Virus record (IMG/VR): IMGVR_UViG_3300042891_000711
Location: 154,903-218,902 of that record
Direction: 5' to 3' (one strand)
Origin: a virus
Length of the DNA: 64,000 bases
The translations under genes and the position numbers were made by a program. The first letter of the stretch is position 1, and each line of letters starts with the position of its first letter. The notes beneath the pieces were generated by a model. That model worked only from the letters and a program-made list of their open reading frames with translations, did not search any database and was not told where the DNA came from. Shown here piece after piece: positions 17,877 through 27,300 of the stretch.

Positions 17877-18162
17877 ATTGAATATGCCATGCGTTCATTA
17901 CTTGTTGATAGTGTTGCTGACACAATTCTAAAAATGCTAGTCGTTGTATTTCTATAGGATTTTCGTAGGTATCTTCAAGATATAGTGTATCAGCAGTCCA
18001 AGTTGATAGGAATGCTATAAGTTCCGGTGTTACTTTAAAGAGTCCATTGTTATACGGAACATGTAAGTCCGTTTGTATTTTTTCTTTAAGTATGCGTTTG
18101 TTGGTTTGATAATCCGTTGCTTGTTTAATTTGAGCAACTAGTTGAGTAATTTCTGTTGTCAT
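17845..18162 (-). CDS. Conserved phage protein of unknown function, 105 residues
   Basis: A mostly helical protein: MTTEITQLVAQIKQATDY, then KRILKEKIQTDLHVPYNNG, a VTPELIAFLSTW block, EDTYENPIEIQR and QQHYQQVMNAWHIQYEE. The pattern resembles a small conserved protein near fibre genes in aquatic T4-like phages. The longer frame starting with TTG at 18195 would begin in the hairpin loop, so the ATG at 18162 is chosen. No strong ribosome binding site is seen. It is the first gene after the sigma70-type promoter, with a leader of about 40 nt. Confidence 0.75.
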   Translation of the reverse strand: MTTEITQLVAQIKQATDYQTNKRILKEKIQTDLHVPYNNGLFKVTPELIAFLSTWTADTLYLEDTYENPIEIQRLAFLELCQQHYQQVMNAWHIQYEEIRRARKV

Positions 18163-18177
18163 AATAGTAATTAGCCA

Positions 18178-18209
18178 TAAAAATAGGTAAGTCAAAATAA
18201 CTTACCTAT
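18178..18209 (-). terminator. Terminator-like hairpin after the structural operon, overlapped by a promoter
   Basis: A perfect 10-bp inverted repeat (18183-18192 with 18200-18209, stem ACTTACCTAT), a 7-nt loop and, in minus-strand RNA, a run of five to six U. It lies 30 bp past the stop of the last structural gene. The -10 box of the next promoter abuts the hairpin. Confidence 0.7.
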
Positions 18210-18238
18210 AGTATAAGACATTTGTATTAAGTTGTCAA
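18210..18238 (-). promoter_or_regulatory. Strong sigma70-type promoter of the accessory block
   Basis: Read on the minus strand: TTGACA (18238-18233), 17 bp, TATACT (18215-18210). Transcription should begin near 18203, inside the first arm of the terminator hairpin, so transcripts from this promoter lack the full stem. The palindrome could also be a repressor site. Confidence 0.8.
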
Positions 18239-19180
18239 CTAAGTTATAGTTGGTGTACCCCATGCATTAGTTGTAAGATACGTTGATTCTGGGTATACAA
18301 CGTCAACTGCCATTCTGTAGGTTAAACTTAATGTGTCATTCCAGGTTTTGTCAGCAACAGTGAACACAGTGCGGAAAACTACGTTTAATCCGTTTGAGCC
18401 GTTAGTAGTGTCACTACTGCTTGTATACACTTGTAAATACCCAGTGCTTGCTGTGTAACTTGCTGTGGTATCAGTTACTTGCACTATAGTAGCCGGTGTG
18501 TTAAGTACGTTAGTTCTATAACCAAGTGCTGTATTGTTGGTATTTAAGGTAATACCAGACCCAGTGCGTCCTGTGTTCGTGGTATTTCTAAATCCAACAC
18601 CGCCTAGGCCAGTTACTAGTCTAGCAAAACTACTTTCTGATCCGTTGTCAGCCGCATTAAGTGTGCTTAGTCGTAAATTTAATTGGCCACCAGCATTAAA
18701 GAAATAGCGTGCTTGATTGGCGCTGCCAAATGTCACTACACGGTCTACTGTATAACTACTTAAACCTGTTGAACCAGTTACTGATGCATCAAAGTTGGCG
18801 CCAGTTAGTGTAGAACCTTGCGCACTATATAAAGCCGCATTTGTATTAATTGTTGTTACCGCTGTTGCTACGTTGGCAAAGTATGTAATAGTTTGTCCGG
18901 CAGTATAGTTACCACTTAATTGTGCGCCGGCACCACTTTGATGTCCCAATGCACCATTAAGTAGTGTTAGTAATCCACTCCATTGTGTGGCTGTTACAGT
19001 TGCGGCAGCTGCAACTGTATTAATAGCAGTAACAGTTTGACCATATCCTGTGGCACCTGTGCCTACACCCATAACATACGCAATGTTTTTAGTAACATTG
19101 GTATAGGTACCCTGGGTACCGCCCCATGCTAGGTTGTTATAGTCTGTTGCTGAAATTAATCCACCTGATGCGTATGCCAT
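18239..19180 (-). CDS. Virion structural protein, probable tail fibre component
   Basis: A 313-residue protein rich in Thr, Ala, Gly, Asn and Ser with almost no charged residues, typical of phage fibre and adhesin proteins. The N-terminus (MAYASGGLISATDYNNL) resembles other phage fibre-type proteins, and a TVDRVVTFGSANQARYFFN stretch near residue 155 precedes a beta-rich C-terminus ending in VYPESTYLTTNAWG. It has a good ribosome binding site (AAGGA, about 8 bp upstream), is 10 bp from the upstream fibre gene, and is the last gene before the terminator. Confidence 0.75.
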   Translation of the reverse strand: MAYASGGLISATDYNNLAWGGTQGTYTNVTKNIAYVMGVGTGATGYGQTVTAINTVAAAATVTATQWSGLLTLLNGALGHQSGAGAQLSGNYTAGQTITYFANVATAVTTINTNAALYSAQGSTLTGANFDASVTGSTGLSSYTVDRVVTFGSANQARYFFNAGGQLNLRLSTLNAADNGSESSFARLVTGLGGVGFRNTTNTGRTGSGITLNTNNTALGYRTNVLNTPATIVQVTDTTASYTASTGYLQVYTSSSDTTNGSNGLNVVFRTVFTVADKTWNDTLSLTYRMAVDVVYPESTYLTTNAWGTPTIT

Positions 19181-19190
19181 TCTTTATTCC

Positions 19191-20648
19191 TTAACTGTTT
19201 AATTTGACTATTGCCTCAACAGTGCCTTCGCCTGTTGATGTTTTATTCTCTAACGCACGTCCGATAACATTAAATGCTGTCATTTCGCTACGTGTTGCGG
19301 CGCGAGCTAGCCCGCGTCCTGCACTTACTAATCTATCGCCTTTGGTTACACTACCAATTACTCTAACGGGTACACGCCCATTAACTGCCACTGGCGGGTG
19401 AGTGGCGTTATCACCTGCACTACCATTCATTAGGAAGCCTGCGTTAGTACTTATCACACCAAAAACTGCTTCACTTAATTCTTGAACTGCGGCAGTAATT
19501 TCTTTAACTCCGCCAAGTTCAACTACTGTGCCCGGTAATAATGGTGTATCTGTTTCAAATCGTTCTGCCAAGTCAGCGTAACTTGCTGTAATTGCCTGAC
19601 CAATAAAAAATGTACCATGTACGTTAGCAAATCTACTCGATGTACTACCAATGTTAATTGTAGCATTACCGTTAGGTAGTATTGAGTTAGATACAACTGT
19701 AATACCTTGATTTAAAGTATAGCCAGTAACTGTTAAATTACCCGCAACACTTGCTGCACCCTGCGCAATTAAACTACCTGGTAATGTAACTGCTGCAGTA
19801 GTACCGCTAATACCGATTGCTTTAGTATCGCCGCCACTACTTCTTTTAACCCATAAATTCATATCACCATTAACAAAACTATTAGTTAAACTAATTGTAC
19901 CAGTTGCTGAACGAATAGCTAGATTACCAACATCAACTCCGCCGCCAGCGGCAATATTATATGCAGTTTCAGTATCTTGGTCTGAACGTAAATACGATCC
20001 GCCGGCAACACCGCCTACTTGTAATGCATTACTAGCCGATCCAGTAAATTGTGCCCCGGTTAATACAGTTGGACTAATTAAATTCATACCAGGTTTAATT
20101 GAATCAAAACCTGTAATCGATGTCTGCGGAGTAAATTCGCTGTCTTTGCTCAGAATAGCAATTACACTATTTGAAATATAAAATTTAACAATAACGTGAC
20201 TAATTGTATTACTGTCTAAAATAGTTTCAACTACTGCTCCGCTGGTGCCAGATGTTGTTGTATACGATGGGCCAATTGTTACCCATGCACTGCCGCTCCA
20301 TACTTTAAGTTGTGCATTGCTAGTGTCCCACCATAAGTCGCCTGTTACAGGTCCTGTTGGTGAACTGCTAGATGCTGCTGAACTGCTGATAGGCTTCCAC
20401 AAACTACCACTATATACTTTTAATACATTATTTGTACTATCATACCATAACTGACCGGTGCGTGCATTTAATGGTGCTACTGTGTTGGTAAAATTTTCAA
20501 GTAATTTAACATAATTCTCATTAAGGAACAAACCATAACCGGCATAGTTTTTACCAATCAGAGTTAAACTTGTAGCAGATGTATTCACTGTTCCATCTGC
20601 TATACTTGCAATAGTTACTCCTGCTGTTGTAGTTACTGTATATGACAT
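19191..20648 (-). CDS. Tail fibre-like protein with C-terminal Peptidase_G2-like domain
   Basis: A 485-residue protein. Residues about 1-210 match the N-terminus of the neighbouring 452-residue protein: GTVNTSATSLTLIGKNY, an LLENFTNTVAPLNARTGQLW block, two copies of W(Y/W)D-(S/T)-x(6)-K-V-(Y/W)-SG, and DSEFTPQTSITGF. A beta-repeat middle follows. The C-terminus (ASYADLAERFETDTPLLPGT, VFGVISTNAGFLMN, PVRVIG) resembles the Peptidase_G2/intramolecular-chaperone-type end of marine phage fibres, which may self-cleave after trimer folding. A GATAAATA late-type promoter and AGG ribosome binding site precede it. Confidence 0.8.
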   Translation of the reverse strand: MSYTVTTTAGVTIASIADGTVNTSATSLTLIGKNYAGYGLFLNENYVKLLENFTNTVAPLNARTGQLWYDSTNNVLKVYSGSLWKPISSSAASSSSPTGPVTGDLWWDTSNAQLKVWSGSAWVTIGPSYTTTSGTSGAVVETILDSNTISHVIVKFYISNSVIAILSKDSEFTPQTSITGFDSIKPGMNLISPTVLTGAQFTGSASNALQVGGVAGGSYLRSDQDTETAYNIAAGGGVDVGNLAIRSATGTISLTNSFVNGDMNLWVKRSSGGDTKAIGISGTTAAVTLPGSLIAQGAASVAGNLTVTGYTLNQGITVVSNSILPNGNATINIGSTSSRFANVHGTFFIGQAITASYADLAERFETDTPLLPGTVVELGGVKEITAAVQELSEAVFGVISTNAGFLMNGSAGDNATHPPVAVNGRVPVRVIGSVTKGDRLVSAGRGLARAATRSEMTAFNVIGRALENKTSTGEGTVEAIVKLNS

Positions 20649-20668
20649 TGTTTTTACCTATTATATAT

Positions 20669-20676
20669 TATTTATC
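20669..20676 (-). promoter_or_regulatory. Probable late promoter (GATAAATA)
   Basis: GATAAATA on the minus strand, about 21 bp before the ATG at 20648, in the 32-bp gap between two fibre genes. It differs from TATAAATA at the first base. Confidence 0.5.
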
Positions 20677-20680
20677 TGTT

Positions 20681-22039
20681 CTATACAGTGTATTGGAACC
20701 AGAAATCGCCATCATTACCCTGTCCAGAATCCGGAGCTGATGTGCTTACAAATTTAGCACTGCCGCCCCACCATTGGCCGGCTGTTCTTACATATTGTGT
20801 AGTTGCTACTGCACCATTACCTGCACTTGTATAAGTCTGCGCCTGAGTTGTCGCAGTTGCACCAGATGCTAAAAATACACCACTTGCACTTGCAGTTAAT
20901 ACACTTGTACCATCGATGGCTAAATTTGCACTGCCTGTTCCGCTATCAAGAATTTCTAAGAAACTATTTCCTTGATATATTTTATTTTTTAAGAAACCAG
21001 AATTATTAACAACAAATTCAGTAGTCGCAATTGCAGTATTTGCTGTCAAAGCTGGCATTGTAATTGCTGTCGAAATTCCAGTTAATGTAGCATCAACAAA
21101 ACTGCCGTCAACATAATTTTTTGTAGCAACACCCAATGTAGTTGTTGGATCTGCGGCAACTTCGATAGTGCCGGTTGTGCCATTAACTGTTAAATAAGTT
21201 GTGCTGTTAGTAACTAAATTAATATCACCATTGGTAGAATTGTTTATTATCGATGCGTTAACTCCGCTAACTGATAACGATAAGTCCAGTCCAGCACCAA
21301 TTGTAATTCCACTATCATTTATAATGCGCAGATTACCGGTGCTACTGTTATTAGTGTCTGTACGTAGATAATTGCTAGCAATAACACCACCTAAATAACT
21401 AGCATTATTAGCAGTACCCCATAGTGTGTGACTACTACGTAAATTATGTCCAGTTTTAATAGAAGTAAATCCAGTAATTGCAGTCTGCGGGGTAAATTCA
21501 CTATCTTGATTAATAATTGCTGTACGTGTGCCATCTATGTACAATGATACAACATTATGAGTTATAGAACTAGTGTCTATAATTTGTTCCCATAAGGCGC
21601 CGCTCTCACCGTTCCTTATGCTCCATACCGGTCCAACTAATTTCCAGCCTGCGACATTATACGGAGTAGTACCATCATATACGTATAATTGTTCGGCATA
21701 GGTATCCCACCAGATATCTCCTGCAACGACTGTTGACGGTGCACCAACGGTATCACTATTTTGTGCAGTTGCACTGCTGATAATTTTAAAATATGTACCA
21801 GTGTATACTTTTAATAATTTAGCTGAAGTATCCCACCACAATTGTCCATCTAGTGGATTACTAGGTTCAATGTCATAGGCAAAATTTTCAATTAATGCTA
21901 CTAAGTTATCAGTCATTATCTGACCGTAGTTACTGTAGTTACGACCAACTAATGTTAAACTAGTCTGCGCAGTATCTACAGTACCATCTAGGATAGTACC
22001 AAGTGTTGTTCCGTTTGTTTTTCTTATTATATACGCCAT
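20681..22039 (-). CDS. Tail fibre-like protein
   Basis: A 452-residue fibre-type protein. Residues 1-210 are paralogous to the downstream 485-residue protein: GTVDTAQTSLTLVGRNYSNYG, ALIENFAYDIEPSNPLDGQL, WWDTSAKLLKVYTG, a second WWDTYAEQLYVYDG, and DSEFTPQTAITGF. The middle contains KNYVDGSF, a fibre-type linker. The C-terminus ends GNDGDFWFQYTV, a common phage fibre ending. The end therefore differs from its paralogue and could bind a different partner or receptor. The ribosome binding site AGGAT is 7 bp from the ATG. Confidence 0.8.
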   Translation of the reverse strand: MAYIIRKTNGTTLGTILDGTVDTAQTSLTLVGRNYSNYGQIMTDNLVALIENFAYDIEPSNPLDGQLWWDTSAKLLKVYTGTYFKIISSATAQNSDTVGAPSTVVAGDIWWDTYAEQLYVYDGTTPYNVAGWKLVGPVWSIRNGESGALWEQIIDTSSITHNVVSLYIDGTRTAIINQDSEFTPQTAITGFTSIKTGHNLRSSHTLWGTANNASYLGGVIASNYLRTDTNNSSTGNLRIINDSGITIGAGLDLSLSVSGVNASIINNSTNGDINLVTNSTTYLTVNGTTGTIEVAADPTTTLGVATKNYVDGSFVDATLTGISTAITMPALTANTAIATTEFVVNNSGFLKNKIYQGNSFLEILDSGTGSANLAIDGTSVLTASASGVFLASGATATTQAQTYTSAGNGAVATTQYVRTAGQWWGGSAKFVSTSAPDSGQGNDGDFWFQYTV

Positions 22040-22052
22040 TTTATTATCCTAG

Positions 22053-22769
22053 TTATGCAGTGGTACTTAAATTAGTCAGTGTTTGTATGCGCACTGTGTA
22101 ATCAATTTGAATCAATCTGTTTAGTGATTTTTGTACTGGGCTAAAAATCACGTGTGTTAGTAATTTACCAAGTCCTTCGCCCGAAGAACTAAATCCTTTT
22201 AAGCCTAGTTCATCAAATACAAATTGATCGTTTAAATCTTGGCTGTTATCAAATACCGCTTGTCCGTTTGGTTCACCGTAATCTAATAGACAGCTAACAA
22301 TGATGTCTGAATAAATTTGCCCCGGTACGTGAGTAATCACCATTTTATTGCGTAATGGGTCACCGTTGGCAGCGTTGGTATCATCAACAATCTTAAAATA
22401 TTGTGGACTGTATAAGTCAGCATTTTGTACGTTGGTGTTTGTGGGCAAGTATGTAATAACACCAGTGGGGTCAACTGTAGTACCACCGTTACCGAAATGC
22501 ATTTCAGTAATAAATTGTGTACCTTTATTACTTAAACTTTGTGCAATTGCTTCACTCATGTTTTCATAATGAATAGCGTTGCGTTTGTTTACAAAGACTT
22601 CGTTAGTCTCAGGATCAAATATCTTAATATGACCTTGAAGGTGTATACCACCACGCTCATCAGGTTGTTTAGCTGGTGCAGCAGTTGGTTGTGAGTTCAT
22701 TGTTGAATCTTGCATTTTTTTATCCATATACTTATTTATTTCATTATCATTCATAGGTCTTTCTACCAT
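22053..22769 (-). CDS. Virion structural protein, probable baseplate or fibre-associated
   Basis: A 238-residue protein. The N-terminus is polar and disordered (MNDNEINKYMDKKMQDS, then PTAAPAKQPDERGG), followed by HLQGHIKIFDPETNEVFVNK, HFGNGGTTVDPTGVITYL and DELGLKGF. No enzyme motif is seen. The start is uncertain: 22769 overlaps the upstream stop by 7 bp, whereas an ATG at 22754 has a weak AGAAAG upstream. Its place between two fibre genes supports a tail-tip or fibre-attachment role; this is inference. Confidence 0.75.
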   Translation of the reverse strand: MVERPMNDNEINKYMDKKMQDSTMNSQPTAAPAKQPDERGGIHLQGHIKIFDPETNEVFVNKRNAIHYENMSEAIAQSLSNKGTQFITEMHFGNGGTTVDPTGVITYLPTNTNVQNADLYSPQYFKIVDDTNAANGDPLRNKMVITHVPGQIYSDIIVSCLLDYGEPNGQAVFDNSQDLNDQFVFDELGLKGFSSSGEGLGKLLTHVIFSPVQKSLNRLIQIDYTVRIQTLTNLSTTA

Positions 22770-24391
22770 GCGTCACGTGCAGCTCTAATCCATTGATCGG
22801 TTTCAACACAGATATAAATGTAACTAGCATCGTATACAATGTCACCTTTAATACCAGTATCAGTGGCACTAGCTGGAGTTACATTGGCTAATGTTGCTGT
22901 ATATGCTGTTTGCTGATTTGTACTATCAGGAAAACTAATTACTCCCACATTAGCAACTGTAGTAAATAACCAACTGTAACTTACATTACCGTCAATTTGG
23001 TCACCTATTATAATAGCGGCATTGTATTCATTAACAGTAACTTGGTTGAATACTCCGTTAATCGCTGTAATATTTGAACTAATGGCTGCAATGGACACAC
23101 CACCATTGATTCCAGACGACAGACTTACCGATGGCATTCCTGGGGTATCTTCGTTTGTTTCTAATACACTGCCGTTTGGTAAATTAATATCGCCATCTTT
23201 AGTGAACTGCCAAGTGTGTGTCACCGCTGTGTTTGCATTATATATTAAAACATTAGCTTGGGTTTGAGTAACTGCTACATAATTATTACTAGCAGTTATT
23301 GCCGCTCCGCCAATATTCGATCCGTTTAATACTGAATAATCTGTTCCTTCAAATAATACACTAGTTAGTGTGCCATTTAATGGTAAGTTTATAGTTGATA
23401 CTGAAATAGTATTAGTATATAAACTAGTCCATTGATACGACATGTTACCCAACGAATACAAACCATCTACAGATGGTATAATATTTCCAAATCCTATCGA
23501 TCCGTTAGTAATGTTTTCAATTGATGTTAATTGAGTTGCATTATTAGCATCGACATAGCCCTTCATATTGGTGTTGGCTGTTGTAATTGTATTAGTTAAC
23601 GTAACCGAAAGATTGGCATCATTTCCTAATGCCGCTGCTATTTCATTTAATGTGTCAAGTGCCGACGGTGCGCCACCTATCAATGAGGTAAGTTGTCCAT
23701 CAACGTAGCCCTTCATGTTGGTGTTGGCTGTTACAATAGCGGCATTAGCACCAGTTACTGAATTACTAACGACTGTGATTTCATTTGATTGAATTGTATT
23801 AGCCGCATCAACATAGCCTTTCATATTGGTGTTGGCTGTTACAATAGCGGCATTAGCACCAGTTACTGAATTGCTAATTATAGTATCTTGTGCATCAACA
23901 TAACCTTTAAGTGCTGTATTAGCTGTTACAATAGCAGCATTGGCACCAGTTACTGAATTGCTAATTATAGTATCTTGTGCATCAACATAACCTTTAAGTG
24001 CTGTATTAGCTGTTACAATAGCAGCATTGGCAGCTATAACCGAATTACTGATTATAGTATCTTGTGCATCAACATAACCTTTAAGTGCTGTATTAGCTGT
24101 TACAATAGCAGCATTGGCAGCTGTTATCTGACTTAATTGTGTTTCGGCATTGGCCTGCCAGGCAGCACTAACGTCAGCAATTGCGCCACTTTGTACTGCA
24201 GCATTAGCTGTAGTTGACGCAGTTAAATTTGCTAAATCTGTAACTACAGTTCCGAGGATGTATGTTTGTAATTGTGCAACATTACTTTGTACTGTTGTCA
24301 ATGTTCCGGCAATATTACCAACTACAGGAATTATTACATTCCCCTGCACCGTGGTTAAATTTCCTAATTGGCTAATCTTAATCGTCGACAT
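22763..24391 (-). CDS. Repeat-rich fibre-like structural protein
   Basis: A 542-residue protein of Ala/Thr/Asn/Val-rich composition. After an N-terminal part (TIKISQLGNLTTVQGNVIIP) come several copies of a 29-residue repeat with NAAIVTANT, (A/M)LKGYVDAQDT and ISNSVTG, then SALDTLNEIAAALGND, a sequence seen in many phage fibres. The repeats suggest an elongated coiled or fibrous shaft. The beta-rich C-terminal part ends in IYICVETDQWIRAARDAW. A GAGG ribosome binding site precedes it, 2 bp after the giant gene stops. Confidence 0.82.
   Translation of the reverse strand: MSTIKISQLGNLTTVQGNVIIPVVGNIAGTLTTVQSNVAQLQTYILGTVVTDLANLTASTTANAAVQSGAIADVSAAWQANAETQLSQITAANAAIVTANTALKGYVDAQDTIISNSVIAANAAIVTANTALKGYVDAQDTIISNSVTGANAAIVTANTALKGYVDAQDTIISNSVTGANAAIVTANTNMKGYVDAANTIQSNEITVVSNSVTGANAAIVTANTNMKGYVDGQLTSLIGGAPSALDTLNEIAAALGNDANLSVTLTNTITTANTNMKGYVDANNATQLTSIENITNGSIGFGNIIPSVDGLYSLGNMSYQWTSLYTNTISVSTINLPLNGTLTSVLFEGTDYSVLNGSNIGGAAITASNNYVAVTQTQANVLIYNANTAVTHTWQFTKDGDINLPNGSVLETNEDTPGMPSVSLSSGINGGVSIAAISSNITAINGVFNQVTVNEYNAAIIIGDQIDGNVSYSWLFTTVANVGVISFPDSTNQQTAYTATLANVTPASATDTGIKGDIVYDASYIYICVETDQWIRAARDAW
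23794..24140. repeat. In-frame 87-bp tandem repeats
   Basis: Near-identical 87-bp units (29 codons) in the fibre gene: the same tagtatcttgtgcatcaac stretch recurs at 23881, 23968 and 24055, with degenerate units continuing towards 23700. The near-identity implies recent expansion or homogenisation. Confidence 0.85.
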
Positions 24392-24393
24392 TC

Positions 24394-27300
24394 TTAATCC
24401 TCAATAATTGTTTTACTATCTTCAGTAGTTAGTGTATTTACCGCATCTTCTGTTGTAATCATATCTTTAATCGCTGTAATTACGATATTTGTTGCTGTAC
24501 TGCCTTTTAAGAATGTCACTGGTACAGTTGTTGAACCGTCAAATCCAGTACCATCAGTTGCTACTCCACTGCCCAAATTATACCATACATTTGTTGTGTG
24601 TAATTCTATATTTGCTGCAATAGTTACGTTACCGTTATTATCAACAAACGGAATTCCGTTATCGTTTCTACCAACCGGAACAATACTTAACGGGTAAACA
24701 TTTCCGGTGTTAGTACCATTTATTATTATTTCCGAATTAAGTGTGATATTACCAGTTATAGTAGTTGGATAAACTGCAACATTGGATCCATTTATTGCAA
24801 TATTACCACTAGCTCTGCCTGTATTCAATGTTGTAATGCCGTAGTAACTTACTTCAACGTTGCTAACATTGGCACCAGTAGTCAATACTGTTACATTAGC
24901 ACCTGTTGATGATTGTGTTATGTAATCACCACTAGATACTGTAACATTTCCGCTTAGTTTTAAATAATTATCTTGGAACGTTAAGCTGTTTGAATTATTC
25001 CGCACAACCAATAATACTCTGGCTACTGAATCAATACCAGCTACCGTTAGTGATGCACCAGATGCAGTTTGTGTTATTACATCACCCACGTTAGCAGTTA
25101 TACTTTCAGTTAGTGAAAGATAGTATGAACGAGTCGATGTCACAGTATACGGTGTAGTTGTACTAAGAACTACATTAGACACTGTTCCTGGAACAATTTG
25201 GTCAACACTACCATCAGTTACAACTGCACCGGCGTATTGAATTACTGGAGTAGCAGTACCTTGTGTACCACGACGTATTTGCCCAAGTGTATTAGTAATT
25301 AAATCACGAGTGTAGTAAGTTATACGTTCACCGTTAATAAACACTACTCCTGGAATAGATATTTGTGCTATACCAATTGCATCCATAAATGGTTCAGCCA
25401 GTTTGCTAGCATCCGCTACGACAATTTCAGTATCAGTTAAGCCCAACGGAGCCGCAAGTGTCGTTGCGTGTGCATCAGCAATACGCAAGTAACTTTCTTC
25501 ACGCATCATGTTACTAAACATTCTGTAGGCAATTACATCAACGTTGCTGTTAATTTTAGTATAGACCTGCATGTCTAGTGTGTCAAATACAATACCAGGA
25601 ACCATTTCTTCTGGAGCATGGCTCGAGTATGTGTCTACATAAGCACCACCGACAACATCGATATCTTCTGCACGTGTGCCAAGAGCTAAGTCAGTATAGT
25701 TACTCTGTATAATTGTATCAACGGTTGCATCATCTAATAATGGTAAGCCATCTGCATCATATTGTATTTGGTCAAACAAGCCGGTATCAAATGGTGTTGC
25801 TCCACTGAACCCAGGTGCTTGATCAAATCCAAGTCCTTGTACTCGTACACCTGGATAATCAATTCCACGTAGTAGTTGATTCAAATCACGTGCTGGCATT
25901 GAAGCACCAGGCTCATAATATCCCACAATACGATCGTTAGCAGTAGTAAAATTAGCCGAGTTATATTCAGTATAATCATCCGTATGTACAAAAGTAGAGC
26001 CTGATGTTATATTTGCTGTTACTATAAATGCATGACGAACAGCACCTGCCAGTGAGCCCACATGAGTCACGATATCGCCAACGGTATAAGCAGTATTTGC
26101 TGTCCATTCCTGCACGCTACTTGTATAGCTAATTCTATCAAATTTTAGTGTTGTATCAAATGTTCTGACTTGATTATTTTTAAGCACAGCATACGCAGTT
26201 GCTGGTGTTGTATTTGTACCATTGATTAACACAGTTGGAGTTAAGAAATATCCAGTGCCACGAGTTAAGATTTCAATACTGGTTACGGTACCTAAATCAA
26301 AATCAATAATTGCACGTGCTGTTGCTCCCGTAGCTGCGAGGCCGCCGCCAACAATAGTAACGATTGGTTCAGCAGTGTATCCACTACCGCCATATTCCAC
26401 AATGATATTCTCGACACGGTGATTTCTATTCGCATACCATTGATTATACGTATCAGTTTGCCACAATGCTTCATCTTTAATTACATTTTCGCCACTTGGA
26501 CTACGGAATACTTTTGTTTCAGTATCGTAATAAGCCGGTAAATCAAAGTCAGTTACACTACCTGCAAATTCATCATTACTGTCATAATTAATAGAATATT
26601 CACGTATTTTAGTTGAATATGGTTTAACTTCTGTAATGTAATTTTCGTAATACGTTTGATTATCTTTAATATAATTAGGATATTGCAATAGTGAACGTAA
26701 CTTATGTGATACACTAATAAAGCTGGTTTTAAATATCCAATCAACATATTTTTGCTCATTGAATAGATAGTTAATCATTACAAAGAATAATTTGTTAAAT
26801 TCTGTATCTAATTCGCCAACAAAAATATCATCTTTAAGTGCGTTAATTATATAACGAACTTCAGTGGTCGGAGTTGTATTATTAATAAAATTCCCAGACG
26901 ATGTTTTTAATTGTATAGTGCCGTCTTGTATTCCTACAACGTCAAATTGGTTATTGCTGTTAAGAACTAGTAGGTTCCACCCACGACTATTGCCAGTACT
27001 TACTCTGACCAGTACTTCTTCACCGACAGCCACTGGTAATTTTAAGGCATCTGTTAATGTTTCAACTACATACTCGAGTTGAGTGTCTGTGCCATAACCA
27101 GGAGCATACCAATCAACATACTCCCAATACAAGTCAGTTTTATAACTTTGAATTCGAATTATTTCCCAAATTTTAGTAGTAGACAACTCGTATAGCACCC
27201 ACAGGTTATCTCGGGTAGTATCTTGATTTACTAGAACTTTATACCCAACAGCCAATACACTCACATCGAGATATTGTAACTCTATTTCTGTTGCTATTTT

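Noticed and set aside
23794-24140. CRISPR-like array
   Set aside because: The repeats are contiguous, in frame and part of a fibre protein; there are no unique spacers.
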